Below, piece by piece: positions 28,829 to 37,408 of a stretch of 64,000 nucleotides of DNA (the stretch's first letter is position 1; every line of letters begins with the position of its first letter). Below the pieces are notes generated by a model, which was given only the letters and a program-made list of their open reading frames with translations, did no database searches and was not told the origin of the DNA. The position numbers and the translations under genes were made by a program. The stretch is from Pseudooceanicola sp. (GTDB taxonomy: Bacteria > Pseudomonadota > Alphaproteobacteria > Rhodobacterales > Rhodobacteraceae), in the NCBI RefSeq assembly GCF_029213205.1, contig NZ_JARGNH010000002.1:1-64000 (forward strand). The letters run 5' to 3'.

Positions 28829-28891
28829 CTTCATCTTGCCAAAAATATTCCGGGGGGGCCACGGCACAGCCGTGGCGGGGGCAGCGCCCCC
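28829..28891. repeat. Composite intergenic repeat, copy 1
   Basis: Arm CTTCATCTTGCC plus AAAAATATTCC and a G-run (28829-28857), then hairpin GCCACGGC/GCCGTGGC (28858-28876), then hairpin GGGGGC-AGC-GCCCCC (28877-28891). It ends four bases from the esterase stop codon, so on the minus strand it forms the 3' end of that transcript. Confidence 0.85.
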
Positions 28892-28895
28892 TCGC

Positions 28896-29561
28896 TCAGA
28901 AACTCAGCTTGTCGCGCAGGAACGCCAGCGCCACCGACAGCCCGTCCGGCGCGATGCCGTGGCCGGTGCCCTGCTGGATATGCGCAAACACCTCCTTGAA
29001 CCCGGCGGCCTGCAGCGCCTCGGCGGCGGCCGGCAGCGATTGCGGCGGCACCACCTCATCGACATCACCATGCACCAGCAGGATCGGCATCCGGCTGACC
29101 ACCTCGTCGATCAGCGCCTCGGGTTCCAGCAACCGGCCCGAAAACGCCACCACCCCGGCCATCGGATCCTCGCGGCGCGGCGCCACATGCAGCGACATCA
29201 TCGACCCCTGGCTGAAACCGAACAGGGCCACCTGCTCGGGCATCACATCTTCATCCACCATCAGCGCGTCGAGAAAGGCGTTGATATCCTCAAGCGCCTG
29301 CTGCCGTCCGGCTTCGGCCGCTTCTTCCGAGGATCCATCCATCCAGGGGATCGGAAACCACTGATAACCGCCCGGCGCGCCCGGTACGCTTTCCGGCGCA
29401 TCCGGCGCCACGAACAGCGTGTCCGGCAAATGCTCGCCCAGCACATCGGCCAGACCCAGCAGATCGGCGCCATTGGCGCCATAGCCATGCAGGAACACCA
29501 CGATCGAGCGGATGTCACCCGATACCGGCGCCCGGCGCTCCGCGTTCAATACCCGTGTCAT
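28896..29561 (-). CDS. Phospholipase/carboxylesterase family hydrolase
   Basis: 221-aa alpha/beta hydrolase related to acyl-protein thioesterases. The nucleophile elbow is GFSQGSMM (Ser near 115), the acid is in LVHGDVDEVVPP and the catalytic His in GTGHGIAPDG. The oxyanion region is VFLHGYGANGADL. The start overlaps the stop of the DNA glycosylase gene (ATGA), the fourth in a chain that begins with cbiD. Its link to cobalamin or DNA repair is unclear. Confidence 0.92.
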   Translation of the reverse strand: MTRVLNAERRAPVSGDIRSIVVFLHGYGANGADLLGLADVLGEHLPDTLFVAPDAPESVPGAPGGYQWFPIPWMDGSSEEAAEAGRQQALEDINAFLDALMVDEDVMPEQVALFGFSQGSMMSLHVAPRREDPMAGVVAFSGRLLEPEALIDEVVSRMPILLVHGDVDEVVPPQSLPAAAEALQAAGFKEVFAHIQQGTGHGIAPDGLSVALAFLRDKLSF

Positions 29562-30187
29562 GCCATTCCTTCCCGTTTGGTTTCGGCCCGGTAATAAGCC
29601 CAAAGCAGCCGCGCCGCCACCGCCCGCCAGGGCTGCCAGGCCGCGCCCATGCGCCGAAACGCCGCCGCATCCGGTCGATCCGCCAAGCCGTAGAGGATTC
29701 GCGCCGCTTCCTGCAAGGCCAGATCACCGGCGGGCAGAACGTCGGCACGGCCCAGCGCGCTCAGCGCATAGACCTCCGCCGTCCAGGGCCCGATTCCCGG
29801 CAAGGCCACCAGCCGCGCCAGCACCGCGTCATCGTCGAGCCCCGCCAGCCCGTCGAAATCGACCCCGGCCCCTGCGATGCCGCGCGCATAACGGATCTTT
29901 GGCCGTGACAGCCCCACCGCCTTCAAATCGTCCTCTGTCGCAGCGCCGATCGCCTCAGCTTCGACCAGCCCCGCCGCCTGCATCCGCCCCCAGATCGCCG
30001 AAGCTGACGCGGTCGAGACCTGCTGTCCGACCACCGCATGCAGCAAGGTCTGAAAGCCCGGGTCGCGGCGCCGCAGCGGCGGCAGCCCGCAGCGCGCATA
30101 GGCCCGCGCCATGCCCGCATCCCGCGCCGCCAGCCATTCGGCGCCCTCGGCCACATCCTCCAAAGTTGCGATGATCCGCCCGCTCAC
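29558..30187 (-). CDS. DNA-3-methyladenine glycosylase II-like (AlkA/HhH-GPD)
   Basis: 209-aa HhH-GPD glycosylase that should remove alkylated bases from DNA. Domain markers are FQTLLHAVVGQQVSTASASAIWGRM, the helix-hairpin-helix ALPGIGPWTAEVYAL and the catalytic Asp in ADVLPAGDLALQEA. It starts at GTG 30187 overlapping the cobK stop (GTGA); a long in-frame extension to 30349 lies inside cobK and is rejected. It lacks AlkA's extra N-terminal domain, like other short bacterial forms. Coupling to cobK is unusual. Confidence 0.9.
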   Translation of the reverse strand: MSGRIIATLEDVAEGAEWLAARDAGMARAYARCGLPPLRRRDPGFQTLLHAVVGQQVSTASASAIWGRMQAAGLVEAEAIGAATEDDLKAVGLSRPKIRYARGIAGAGVDFDGLAGLDDDAVLARLVALPGIGPWTAEVYALSALGRADVLPAGDLALQEAARILYGLADRPDAAAFRRMGAAWQPWRAVAARLLWAYYRAETKREGMA

Positions 30188-30912
30188 AGCGCCAACGCCC
30201 AGTCCAGCGCCGCATCCACCGTCTCGACGATCTCCACCCCCTCGGGCGGCAATGGCCGGACGATCATCGCCACCGGAAGCGCCAGCGCCCGCGCCGCCTC
30301 CAGCTTTGCCGCAGCGCCGCTGCCGCCGGCGTTCTTGGTGACCAGCCATTCGGTGCCAAGCCGCCGGAACAGCGCGATTTCATCGGCCACCGAAAACGGC
30401 GGTCGCCCGGTCAGAAACCGCCCGCCGGGCCAGGGGAAATCGCTTGCGACCGGCTCGATGCTGCGCGCGACGATCTGGCGCCCCGCCAGCCCGGCGTATC
30501 GCGCCAGCTGCTGGCGTCCAACCGCCAGGAACAGATGCGCCTTTGCCGGGATCAGGCCCGGCACCTCCTCCGGCTGCGCAACCTCGTGCCACACGTCGCC
30601 CGGCCCAGCCTGCCAGGCTGGGCGCTGCACCCGCAGATAGGGCAGCCCGAGTTCATCACAAACCAGGGCCGTGCGCGCGGTGATCCGCGCCGCGAACGGA
30701 TGGGTCGCGTCCAGCACCGCAGCGATCCCCTGGTCCACCAGAAACCGGCGAAACCCCGCCGCGCCGCCAAACCCGCCGATCCGGGTCGGCACCGCCAGCT
30801 CCGCCGGGCCCCGCACCGCCCCGGCCAGGCTGGCGATGGCGGGCACTCCCGCGCTGGCCAGCGCCCGCGCCACATGCCGCGCCTCGGCGGTTCCGGCCAA
30901 CAGCAGGATCAT
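30184..30912 (-). CDS. cobK: Precorrin-6A (cobalt-precorrin-6A) reductase
   Basis: 242 aa. Reduces the corrin macrocycle of precorrin-6A with NADPH in cobalamin synthesis. It opens MILLLAGTAEARHVARALAS, the family's N-terminal motif, and has VLDATHPFAARITARTALVC and the Arg-rich LPYLRVQRPAW. WLVTKNAGGSGAAAKLEAA and LPVAMIVRPLPPEGVEIV lie near the C-terminus. ATGA overlap with cbiD upstream and GTGA overlap with the glycosylase downstream show a tightly packed operon. Confidence 0.94.
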   Translation of the reverse strand: MILLLAGTAEARHVARALASAGVPAIASLAGAVRGPAELAVPTRIGGFGGAAGFRRFLVDQGIAAVLDATHPFAARITARTALVCDELGLPYLRVQRPAWQAGPGDVWHEVAQPEEVPGLIPAKAHLFLAVGRQQLARYAGLAGRQIVARSIEPVASDFPWPGGRFLTGRPPFSVADEIALFRRLGTEWLVTKNAGGSGAAAKLEAARALALPVAMIVRPLPPEGVEIVETVDAALDWALAL

Positions 30913-31949
30913 GCCCGCGCCAGGATCGCACCGGCACGGTCGATCACCACAACATCGGCGGCGATGTCCGCGCCCAGCCGCGCCCGCATCCGCCGCAGCG
31001 CCTCAGAAGCCACCCAGTCGGGATAGGCCAGCCCCACCTGCGCCAGCACCTCGGCTGTCGTATTGGCCTTTGCAACCTCCGGCCTTGCAAACCGTTCGGC
31101 CAGCGCCGCGAAATCGACCTGCGAGCGGCCCGAATGCAGATCGACCGCGCCCTGGGCGAATTTGGTCAACTTGCCAAGTCCGCCGCCCAGAGTGACCCGC
31201 GCCACCGGATGCGCGGCCAGGTATTTCAACATGCCACCGGCGAAATCGCCCATATCCAGCATCGCGTGATCCGGCAGCCCATGCAGATGCTGCACCACCC
31301 GCTCCGATGTCGCGCCAGTGCTGCCCGCCACATGCGCCTGGCCAGTGGCGCGGGCGACATCGACCCCGCGATGGATCGAGGCGATCCAGGCGGCACAGGA
31401 AAACGGCCGCACGATGCCGGTGGTGCCAAGGATCGACAAGCCGCCGAGGATCCCCAGCCGCGGGTTCCAGGTCTGCGCCGCCAGCGCCGCGCCGCCGGGC
31501 ACGGAAATGGTGATCTTCACATCCGCCGCCTGCCCCAGCCGCGCCGCCATCTCCGCAACCGTGTCGCGCATCATCTGCCGGGGCACCGGGTTGATCGCGG
31601 GTTCCCCCACCGGCACCGGCAGGCCCGGCTTGGTCACCGTCCCGACGCCCTCGCCCGCGGCGAATTGCACACCGCCACCCGAGGCCTCGACCCGCACCCG
31701 GATCAAGGCGCCATGGGTCACGTCCGGATCATCGCCGGCATCCTTGATGATGCCCGCCTCGGCCCAGCCCGGCCCGTTGCTCAGCTCGGCCACCGCGAAC
31801 ACCGGCCGTTCGCCGCGCGGCAGGGTGATGCGCACCCGCTCTGCCCGGCCCTCACCCCACAGCGCCATCAGCGCCGCCCGCACCGCAGCGGTGGCACAGG
31901 CGCCCGTGGTCCAGCCGCGGCGCAAAGCTCCTTCGGGTTTTCGGCTCAT
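30909..31949 (-). CDS. cbiD: Cobalt-precorrin-5B (C1)-methyltransferase
   Basis: 346 aa from ATG 31949 (an ATG four codons earlier is possible). CbiD methylates C1 of the corrin ring using SAM. Signatures are RRGWTTGACATAAVRAAL at the N-terminus, GVGTVTKPGLPVPVGEPAINPVPR and VTLGGGLGKLTKFAQGAVDLHSGRS. CbiD defines the anaerobic-type reaction in textbooks; in aerobic alphaproteobacteria lacking cobF it is often the only candidate for this step. No cobalamin riboswitch is visible in the 205-base divergent region shared with cobA. Confidence 0.95.
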   Translation of the reverse strand: MSRKPEGALRRGWTTGACATAAVRAALMALWGEGRAERVRITLPRGERPVFAVAELSNGPGWAEAGIIKDAGDDPDVTHGALIRVRVEASGGGVQFAAGEGVGTVTKPGLPVPVGEPAINPVPRQMMRDTVAEMAARLGQAADVKITISVPGGAALAAQTWNPRLGILGGLSILGTTGIVRPFSCAAWIASIHRGVDVARATGQAHVAGSTGATSERVVQHLHGLPDHAMLDMGDFAGGMLKYLAAHPVARVTLGGGLGKLTKFAQGAVDLHSGRSQVDFAALAERFARPEVAKANTTAEVLAQVGLAYPDWVASEALRRMRARLGADIAADVVVIDRAGAILARA

Positions 31950-32057
31950 CCCGCCAAGCATAAACCGCCACCCTGCACACGCCAGAGGATTCACCACCGC
32001 CCAAGGCCCATATCTGAGGCAGGAGGTTGCCGGACAAGCCCGGACACGCCGCACCCG

Positions 32058-32106
32058 CTTCATCTTGCCAAAAATATTCCGGGGGGTGAGGGGGGCAGCG
32101 CCCCCC
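32058..32106. repeat. Composite intergenic repeat, copy 2
   Basis: Arm CTTCATCTTGCC with AAAAATATTCC and a G-run (32058-32086), then directly GGGGGGC-AGC-GCCCCCC (32090-32106). The middle hairpin is absent. This is the only copy lying between two divergent genes (cbiD and cobA). Confidence 0.85.
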
Positions 32107-32154
32107 TGCCTGCCGCACTTCCCTCGGCCCGGTCATCCGCGCATAAAGTGCCGG

Positions 32155-33006
32155 ATGACCGAATCGCTCCCCCCCCTCACTGCCGGCTGGCCGGTTCTGC
32201 AGCCCGGCTGGGTCTGGCTCTGTGGCGCTGGCCCCGGCGATCCCGGGCTGTTGACCCTGCATGCGCTGAACGCACTCCACCAGGCCGATGTGGTGATCTA
32301 TGACGCGCTGGTGCAGGCCGCGATCCTCGACTGGGCGCCGCAGGCCGAACATATCTATGCCGGCAAGCGCGGCGGCAAACCCTCGGCCAAGCAGCGCGAC
32401 ATTTCCCTGCGGCTGGTCGATCTGGCGCGCGCGGGCAAGCGGGTGCTGCGGCTGAAGGGCGGCGATCCCTTTGTCTTTGGCCGGGGTGGAGAAGAAGCGC
32501 AAACCCTGATCCAGCACGGCGTCAATGTCCGGATCATCCCCGGAATCAGCGCCGGGATCGGCGGTCTGGCCTATGCCGGAATCCCGGTCACCCACCGCGA
32601 TGTCAACCAGTCGGTCACCTTTGTCACCGGCCATGACCAGACCGGCGACGCGCCCTCCTCGCTGGATTGGCAGGCGATTGCCCGCGGCAGCCAGGTGATC
32701 GTGATCTACATGGGCATGAAACATGCCGCGCGCATCGCCGATGCGCTGCTGGCGGCGGGGCGTCCGGCGGATGAACCTTGCGCTGTTGTCTGTTCGGCGA
32801 CCACGCCCGAGGAAAAGGTTCTGGAAACCACCCTTGGCCGCCTCGCCGACGACATTGCTCGCGGCGGGTTCGAGCCGCCGGCGATCCTCTGCGTCGGGCG
32901 CTCGGTGCTGATGCGGCAGGTGCTGGACTGGCAGGCGCTGGCGCGCGGTGAGGCGCCGCGCAACCTCGACCCGCTCGGACGGGGGCGCCCGGCGGATCAG
33001 GCATGA
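32155..33006 (+). CDS. cobA: Uroporphyrinogen-III C-methyltransferase
   Basis: 283 aa; SAM-dependent methylation of uroporphyrinogen III at C2 and C7 to precorrin-2, the branch point into cobalamin (and sirohaem). Motifs: VWLCGAGPGDPGLLTLHAL, VVIYDALV, LRLKGGDPFVFGRGGEEAQ, IIPGISAGIGGLAYAGIPVTHR and VIVIYMGMKH. It is a stand-alone SUMT without the CysG oxidase part. The frame is open far upstream, but that lies over cbiD and the repeat; ATG 32155 gives the normal length. It overlaps cobB by four bases. Confidence 0.95.
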   Translation: MTESLPPLTAGWPVLQPGWVWLCGAGPGDPGLLTLHALNALHQADVVIYDALVQAAILDWAPQAEHIYAGKRGGKPSAKQRDISLRLVDLARAGKRVLRLKGGDPFVFGRGGEEAQTLIQHGVNVRIIPGISAGIGGLAYAGIPVTHRDVNQSVTFVTGHDQTGDAPSSLDWQAIARGSQVIVIYMGMKHAARIADALLAAGRPADEPCAVVCSATTPEEKVLETTLGRLADDIARGGFEPPAILCVGRSVLMRQVLDWQALARGEAPRNLDPLGRGRPADQA

Positions 33007-34298
33007 ACGGGTCTGGCATCAGCGGCGGGCTGATCCTGGCGGCGCCAGCTTCGGGTGCGGGCAAGACCACCGTCACCCTGGCCCTGCTGCGACTGCTGAC
33101 GCGCCAGGGCCTTGCGGTGCGTGGCGCCAAATCCGGCCCCGATTACATCGATCCGCGCTTTCACCAGGCCGCCTGTGGCCAGTCTTGCGTAAATCTCGAC
33201 GCTTGGGCGATGTCGCCTGAGCGGATCACCGCCCTGGCGGCGGGCGACGGCCTGCTCCTGATCGAGGGCGCGATGGGCCTCTTTGACGGTGCGCCGCCGG
33301 ACGGGCGTGGCTCGGTCGCCGATCTGGCGCGGATCCTGCGCCTGCCGGTGCTGCTGGTGGTCGATGCGGCGCGGATGGCGCAGTCCGTCGCGCCGCTGTG
33401 CGCGGGCTTTGCCAATCACGACCCCGAGGTCAGCCTGGCCGGGGTGATCCTGAACAATGTCGGCAGTCCGCGCCATGGCGCGATGCTGCGGCAAGCGCTG
33501 CGCCCGCTGGGGCTGCCGGTGCTGGCCGCCCTGCCCCGTGATCCAAGCCTGGCGCTGCCGTCGCGCCATCTGGGGCTGATTCAGGCCGAGGAGCACGCGG
33601 ATCTGGAGGTTTTTCTCGATCAGGCCGCCGATTGGTTGGCCCCCGAAATCGACCTCACCGCGCTGCTCAACCTGGCGCAGCCGCTGCCCGCGCCCGCAGC
33701 CGACGCCGCGCCGCGCCTTGCCCCGCCTGCCCAGCGCATCGCCGTGGCCCGGGACGCCGCCTTTGCCTTTGCCTATCCGCATCTGTTGCAGGAATGGCAC
33801 GATTCCGGGGCTGAAATCACCTTTTTCTCACCGCTCGCCGATGATCCGGTGCCCGAGGCGGGGTTTGTTTATTTGCCTGGCGGCTATCCCGAATTGCATG
33901 CCGGGCGGCTCGCCGCCAACACCAAGTTCCTGAACAGCCTGCGCGCCCGCGCCGCCGATACGCCGATCTACGGTGAATGCGGCGGTTACATGCTGCTGGG
34001 GCGCAGTCTAACCGATGCCGCCGGGCAGGTGCATGAAATGGCCGGACTTCTGGGGCTAGACTGTTCATTCGCTGAACGACGCCTGCACCTCGGCTATCGC
34101 TATCTGAGTGCCGAACACGGCCCGTTTCCGACTGCGCTGCGCGGCCACGAGTTTCACTATGCCACCACGCTCAGAGCCGAGGGCGCGCCGCTGTTTGACG
34201 TCCGCGATGCCGAAGGCCGGGCCCTGCCCGCGATGGGTCTGCGGCGCGGAAACGTCTGCGGCTCATTCGCGCATGTGATCGACCGAGACACCGGCTGA
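33003..34298 (+). CDS. cobB: Cobyrinate a,c-diamide synthase
   Basis: 431 aa; ATP- and glutamine-dependent amidation of side chains a and c of (hydrogeno)byrinate or cobyrinate. The N-terminal P-loop is LAAPASGAGKTTVTLALLRLL, with GAKSGPDYIDPRFH after it. The C-terminal glutamine amidotransferase domain has TPIYGECGGYMLLGRSL with the catalytic Cys, plus HLGYRYLSAEHGPF and GHEFHYATTL. ATGA overlap with cobA shows coupling. The rest of the cob pathway (cobN, cobI, cobJ and others) lies outside the window. Confidence 0.95.
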   Translation: MNGSGISGGLILAAPASGAGKTTVTLALLRLLTRQGLAVRGAKSGPDYIDPRFHQAACGQSCVNLDAWAMSPERITALAAGDGLLLIEGAMGLFDGAPPDGRGSVADLARILRLPVLLVVDAARMAQSVAPLCAGFANHDPEVSLAGVILNNVGSPRHGAMLRQALRPLGLPVLAALPRDPSLALPSRHLGLIQAEEHADLEVFLDQAADWLAPEIDLTALLNLAQPLPAPAADAAPRLAPPAQRIAVARDAAFAFAYPHLLQEWHDSGAEITFFSPLADDPVPEAGFVYLPGGYPELHAGRLAANTKFLNSLRARAADTPIYGECGGYMLLGRSLTDAAGQVHEMAGLLGLDCSFAERRLHLGYRYLSAEHGPFPTALRGHEFHYATTLRAEGAPLFDVRDAEGRALPAMGLRRGNVCGSFAHVIDRDTG

Positions 34299-34421
34299 GC
34301 GCCCTATCCCGGCACATCGCACCGCGACATCGCGCCCCAGCGCACAGATACGGACACGAACCCAGGTTGCCACTCCCGGCGCGTGGATCTAGGGCTTGTC
34401 GCACCTCAGGAGCCTGCAGCA

Positions 34422-35645
34422 ATGTCCGACACGATCCAAGTGAACGAATCCCGCGCCAAGCGCAATGTGATGGTGCTGGTTCTGGCCCAGGCGATCCTCG
34501 GGGCACAGATGCCGATGATCTTCACCATCGGCGGGCTGGCCGGGCAATCGCTGGCCAGCAATGCCTGTTTCGCGACCCTGCCGATTTCGCTGATCGTGCT
34601 CGGCTCGATGCTGACGGCGACGCCAATGTCAGCGATCATGCAGAAATACGGGCGCCGGGTCGGGTTTTATGTCGGGGCCACCGGCGGCACCCTGGGCGGG
34701 ATCATCGGCGCCTATGGTCTCTATCTCGCGTCGTTTCCGGTGTTCCTGTTGGGCAGCCTGCTGACCGGCATCTATATGTCGGCGCATGGGTTCTATCGCT
34801 TTGCCGCCGCCGACACCGCGTCTGACGCATTCCGGCCCAAGGCGATTTCCTACGTGATGGCCGGTGGCCTGGCCTCGGCGATCATCGGGCCGCAGCTGGT
34901 CAAGGTCACCGCCGATGCGATGGTGGTGCCGTTCCTGGGCACCTATCTGACAGTGATCGCGATCAATGTTCTCGGCTCGTTCCTGTTCCTGCTGCTCGAC
35001 ATTCCGCGCCCGCCGGTGCCGGCGCATGATGCGCCGCGCGGCCGCACCCGGCGTCAATTGCTGGCAACGCCCCGTGTCGCGGTGGCGATGATCGTCGCCA
35101 TGGTCAGCTATGCGCTGATGAATCTGGTGATGACCTCGACGCCGCTGGCGGTGGTCGGTTGCGGCTATGCCAAGTCCAACGCCGCGGATGTGGTCACCAG
35201 CCATGTGCTGGCGATGTTCGTGCCGTCGTTCTTTACCGGCCATCTGATTGCCCGCTTCGGGGTGGAAAAGATCATGGCGCTTGGCCTTGCGATCCTCGCC
35301 GCCGCCGGGCTGGTGGCGCTGAGCGGCGTCGATCTTGAGCATTTCTTTGTCGCCCTGGTGCTGCTCGGCATAGGCTGGAACTTTGGCTTTATCGGCGCCA
35401 CCGCCATGCTGGCCGGGGCACACCGACCAGAAGAACGGGGGCGGGTTCAGGGCCTCAACGATCTGATCGTGTTCGGCGGCGTCACCCTGGCCTCGCTGGC
35501 CTCGGGCGGGTTGATGAATTGCTCAGGCGGATCGGCGCAACAGGGCTGGACCGCGGTGAACCTGGCGATGGTGCCGTTCCTGACCCTTGCCGGGGCGGCG
35601 CTGATCTGGCTGGTGCTGCGACCCAAGGACGAGTTTTCCAGCTAA
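34422..35645 (+). CDS. MFS transporter
   Basis: 407-aa integral membrane protein with about twelve hydrophobic segments. It opens with a cytosolic tail and NVMVLVLAQAILGAQMPMIFTIGGLAGQSL. MQKYGRRVGFYVGA is the loop 2-3 motif, and HLIARFGVEKIMALGLAIL marks the second half. Homologues in alphaproteobacteria are annotated only as MFS. ATG 34422 is used because AGGAG lies ten bases upstream and the preceding 13 in-frame codons are not hydrophobic or conserved. Substrate unknown; it follows cobB after 123 bases, too loose to infer a B12 role. Confidence 0.88.
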   Translation: MSDTIQVNESRAKRNVMVLVLAQAILGAQMPMIFTIGGLAGQSLASNACFATLPISLIVLGSMLTATPMSAIMQKYGRRVGFYVGATGGTLGGIIGAYGLYLASFPVFLLGSLLTGIYMSAHGFYRFAAADTASDAFRPKAISYVMAGGLASAIIGPQLVKVTADAMVVPFLGTYLTVIAINVLGSFLFLLLDIPRPPVPAHDAPRGRTRRQLLATPRVAVAMIVAMVSYALMNLVMTSTPLAVVGCGYAKSNAADVVTSHVLAMFVPSFFTGHLIARFGVEKIMALGLAILAAAGLVALSGVDLEHFFVALVLLGIGWNFGFIGATAMLAGAHRPEERGRVQGLNDLIVFGGVTLASLASGGLMNCSGGSAQQGWTAVNLAMVPFLTLAGAALIWLVLRPKDEFSS

Positions 35646-35655
35646 GCGCCCTGCG

Positions 35656-36438
35656 CTACCAGCGCCCGGTCGCCGCGGCCCAGCCCATCGCTGCGCTGAT
35701 CCTCAGCCCCTCTGTCGGCAAACGGCTGGCGCCGACATCGCCGGGCCGCCGCGCCGCCTGCGCCAGCGCCGCCCGCACCCCGGCCAGCGGCAACATGGCC
35801 GCCACCGGCACCCCGGCCCGGGCTTTGCGGGCCTGCGCCAGCCGCGCCAGCCCCAGCCGCGCCAGATCGGCCACCGCTTCCGGCCGCCCGTCCGGCAAGG
35901 GCTGCTTGCCTGCCGCCTCAAGCGCCGGGATCGCGCGCAGCCAATTCGCCAGACCCAGGGCCAGCGCCGCGTCGCGCACCGTGGCCTCGCTGGCTGCAGT
36001 GGCGCCCAGCGCCCCGGCAGCGGCCCAGAGCAGATGGCCCGAGGTGGCATCGAGATACGCAAGCAGCGCTTCGGTGTCATCGAATGGCGCCGCTTCGATA
36101 TCGGCGCGTCGGGCGCTGACCAGCCCGGTCAGCAATTCGGCTGCTGCAGGATCCAGCACAGCGGCCAGCGGCGTAACCACCTCGTGACGGCGCACATTGC
36201 CACCGCTGGCAATCTCCTCCAGCGCATCGTGCCACCATTGCAACCGCATTTCAGCGATCAGTGCCTCGCCGGTGACCCAGGGCGCGCGACTGACCTCGAC
36301 ATTGAAGGCATAGAGCGCAAACAGCGTCGGGCGCGCCGCCAGCGGCGCCGCCATCACTGCGCGAAACCGGTGCGGATCTGCCCGCTCGACCAGCGCCGCG
36401 CAGGCGGTGAGATCACCGTCAAATTCAGTCAAGCCCAT
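35656..36438 (-). CDS. Squalene/phytoene synthase-family protein (NDUFAF6-like)
   Basis: 260-aa isoprenoid-synthase fold protein. It keeps the family segments LFALYAFNVEVSRA and MRLQWWHDALEEI but lacks the DxxxD magnesium motifs that phytoene and squalene synthases need; the expected Asp positions read EVSRA and WHDAL. In this it resembles mitochondrial NDUFAF6 (a complex I assembly factor) and its alphaproteobacterial relatives, so a catalytic role in carotenoid synthesis is unlikely. ATG 36438 overlaps the hydrolase gene's end by 14 bases. Last gene of the operon regulated at 37809-37858. Confidence 0.85.
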   Translation of the reverse strand: MGLTEFDGDLTACAALVERADPHRFRAVMAAPLAARPTLFALYAFNVEVSRAPWVTGEALIAEMRLQWWHDALEEIASGGNVRRHEVVTPLAAVLDPAAAELLTGLVSARRADIEAAPFDDTEALLAYLDATSGHLLWAAAGALGATAASEATVRDAALALGLANWLRAIPALEAAGKQPLPDGRPEAVADLARLGLARLAQARKARAGVPVAAMLPLAGVRAALAQAARRPGDVGASRLPTEGLRISAAMGWAAATGRW

Positions 36439-37408
36439 CCAGAACCTCAGCAATGGCCTGCGCCGTGGCAGGATGGTCGACAATATCCAGATGCCCGGTG
36501 CCGGGCACCAGCAAATAATGGCCCTTGTCGGTCACTTCGGACATCAACGGCTCATAACCATCAGCCACAAACGCCTCATCCTCGGCCCCTGCGATCAGCA
36601 CGAAGTCCGGCAGCGCCGCGATATCGGCCTTGTAGTCGCGGCGCGGCCCGTATGAGGTGTTCATCCGGTAGGAATAGGCCAGCGTCGCCAGATGCCCCTG
36701 CGGCCCGTTGCGCGCCGCTTCGGGCATGTTGAATTCGATGATCGTCAGGTGGTTCAGCGCCCGAATCCGCACCGCATTCAACATGCTCAGCCCGATGATC
36801 CGCCGGGTCAGCACATGCGCCCAGCCGCCGGAATTTGGCCGGGTGACCGGCGCGTCATATTGCAGGAACGGCGCCATCAACACCGCCGCGTCCAGCATCC
36901 CGCCCTGCGTCCCACCGGCAAAGCGCACCACCAGCCCGCCGCCCGAGGAATGGCCGCCGAGCACGACCTTTTGCCCCTCTTGGCGATAGGCGGCGATCAG
37001 ATCGGCCAGATCATCCTCAAGCTGGCCAATGTAATCGACATCGCCGCGCCGCACCGGTGCCGCGCCATGGCCGCGCAGATCCGGCACCAGCACCTCGGCC
37101 CGCTCGGCCAGCACCCGGGCCAGCCCGTCGAACTGGCCGCCGTGCCAGCCCGAGCCATGCACCAGGATCAACAGCGGCGCCCCCGGCGGCCCGGGCAGAT
37201 GCCGCACCGCCAGTTCCGTGCCATCACGCTTCTTCACCTGTGTCACCGGCAGCGGCACCGCCTCGCCGGCGACCACCCCGGAAAAATCCAGACCGGCGCC
37301 GGTTCTGCCCGGATCGACCTCGCCCGGGCGCTGTGAGGCGATCAGCCCCAGCGCTATCACCGCAGGCATTGTCACCGTGGCAATCACCGATATCATCAGC
37401 GAATTCAT
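36425..37408 (-). CDS. Alpha/beta hydrolase with N-terminal membrane anchor
   Basis: 327 aa. Residues 3-24 (SLMISVIATVTMPAVIALGLIA) form a signal anchor or signal peptide. The hydrolase core has LLILVHGSGWHGGQFDGLARVL, VLGGHSSGGGLVVRFAGG with the nucleophile Ser in GHSSGG, an acid in VLIAGAEDEAFV and the catalytic His in PGTGHLDIVD. It is probably a periplasmic or membrane-facing serine lipase/esterase; the substrate is unknown. ATGA overlap with the XRE regulator upstream places it in the same operon, so its expression should follow that regulator. Confidence 0.9.
   Translation of the reverse strand: MNSLMISVIATVTMPAVIALGLIASQRPGEVDPGRTGAGLDFSGVVAGEAVPLPVTQVKKRDGTELAVRHLPGPPGAPLLILVHGSGWHGGQFDGLARVLAERAEVLVPDLRGHGAAPVRRGDVDYIGQLEDDLADLIAAYRQEGQKVVLGGHSSGGGLVVRFAGGTQGGMLDAAVLMAPFLQYDAPVTRPNSGGWAHVLTRRIIGLSMLNAVRIRALNHLTIIEFNMPEAARNGPQGHLATLAYSYRMNTSYGPRRDYKADIAALPDFVLIAGAEDEAFVADGYEPLMSEVTDKGHYLLVPGTGHLDIVDHPATAQAIAEVLDGLD

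Noticed and set aside
31318-32154. N-terminal extension of the cobA frame
   Set aside because: It runs antisense through cbiD and the repeat and would double the normal enzyme length; ATG 32155 gives the family size.
31950-32154. Cobalamin riboswitch upstream of cob genes
   Set aside because: No B12-box-like sequence or matching stem arrangement could be seen; only the intergenic repeat is there.
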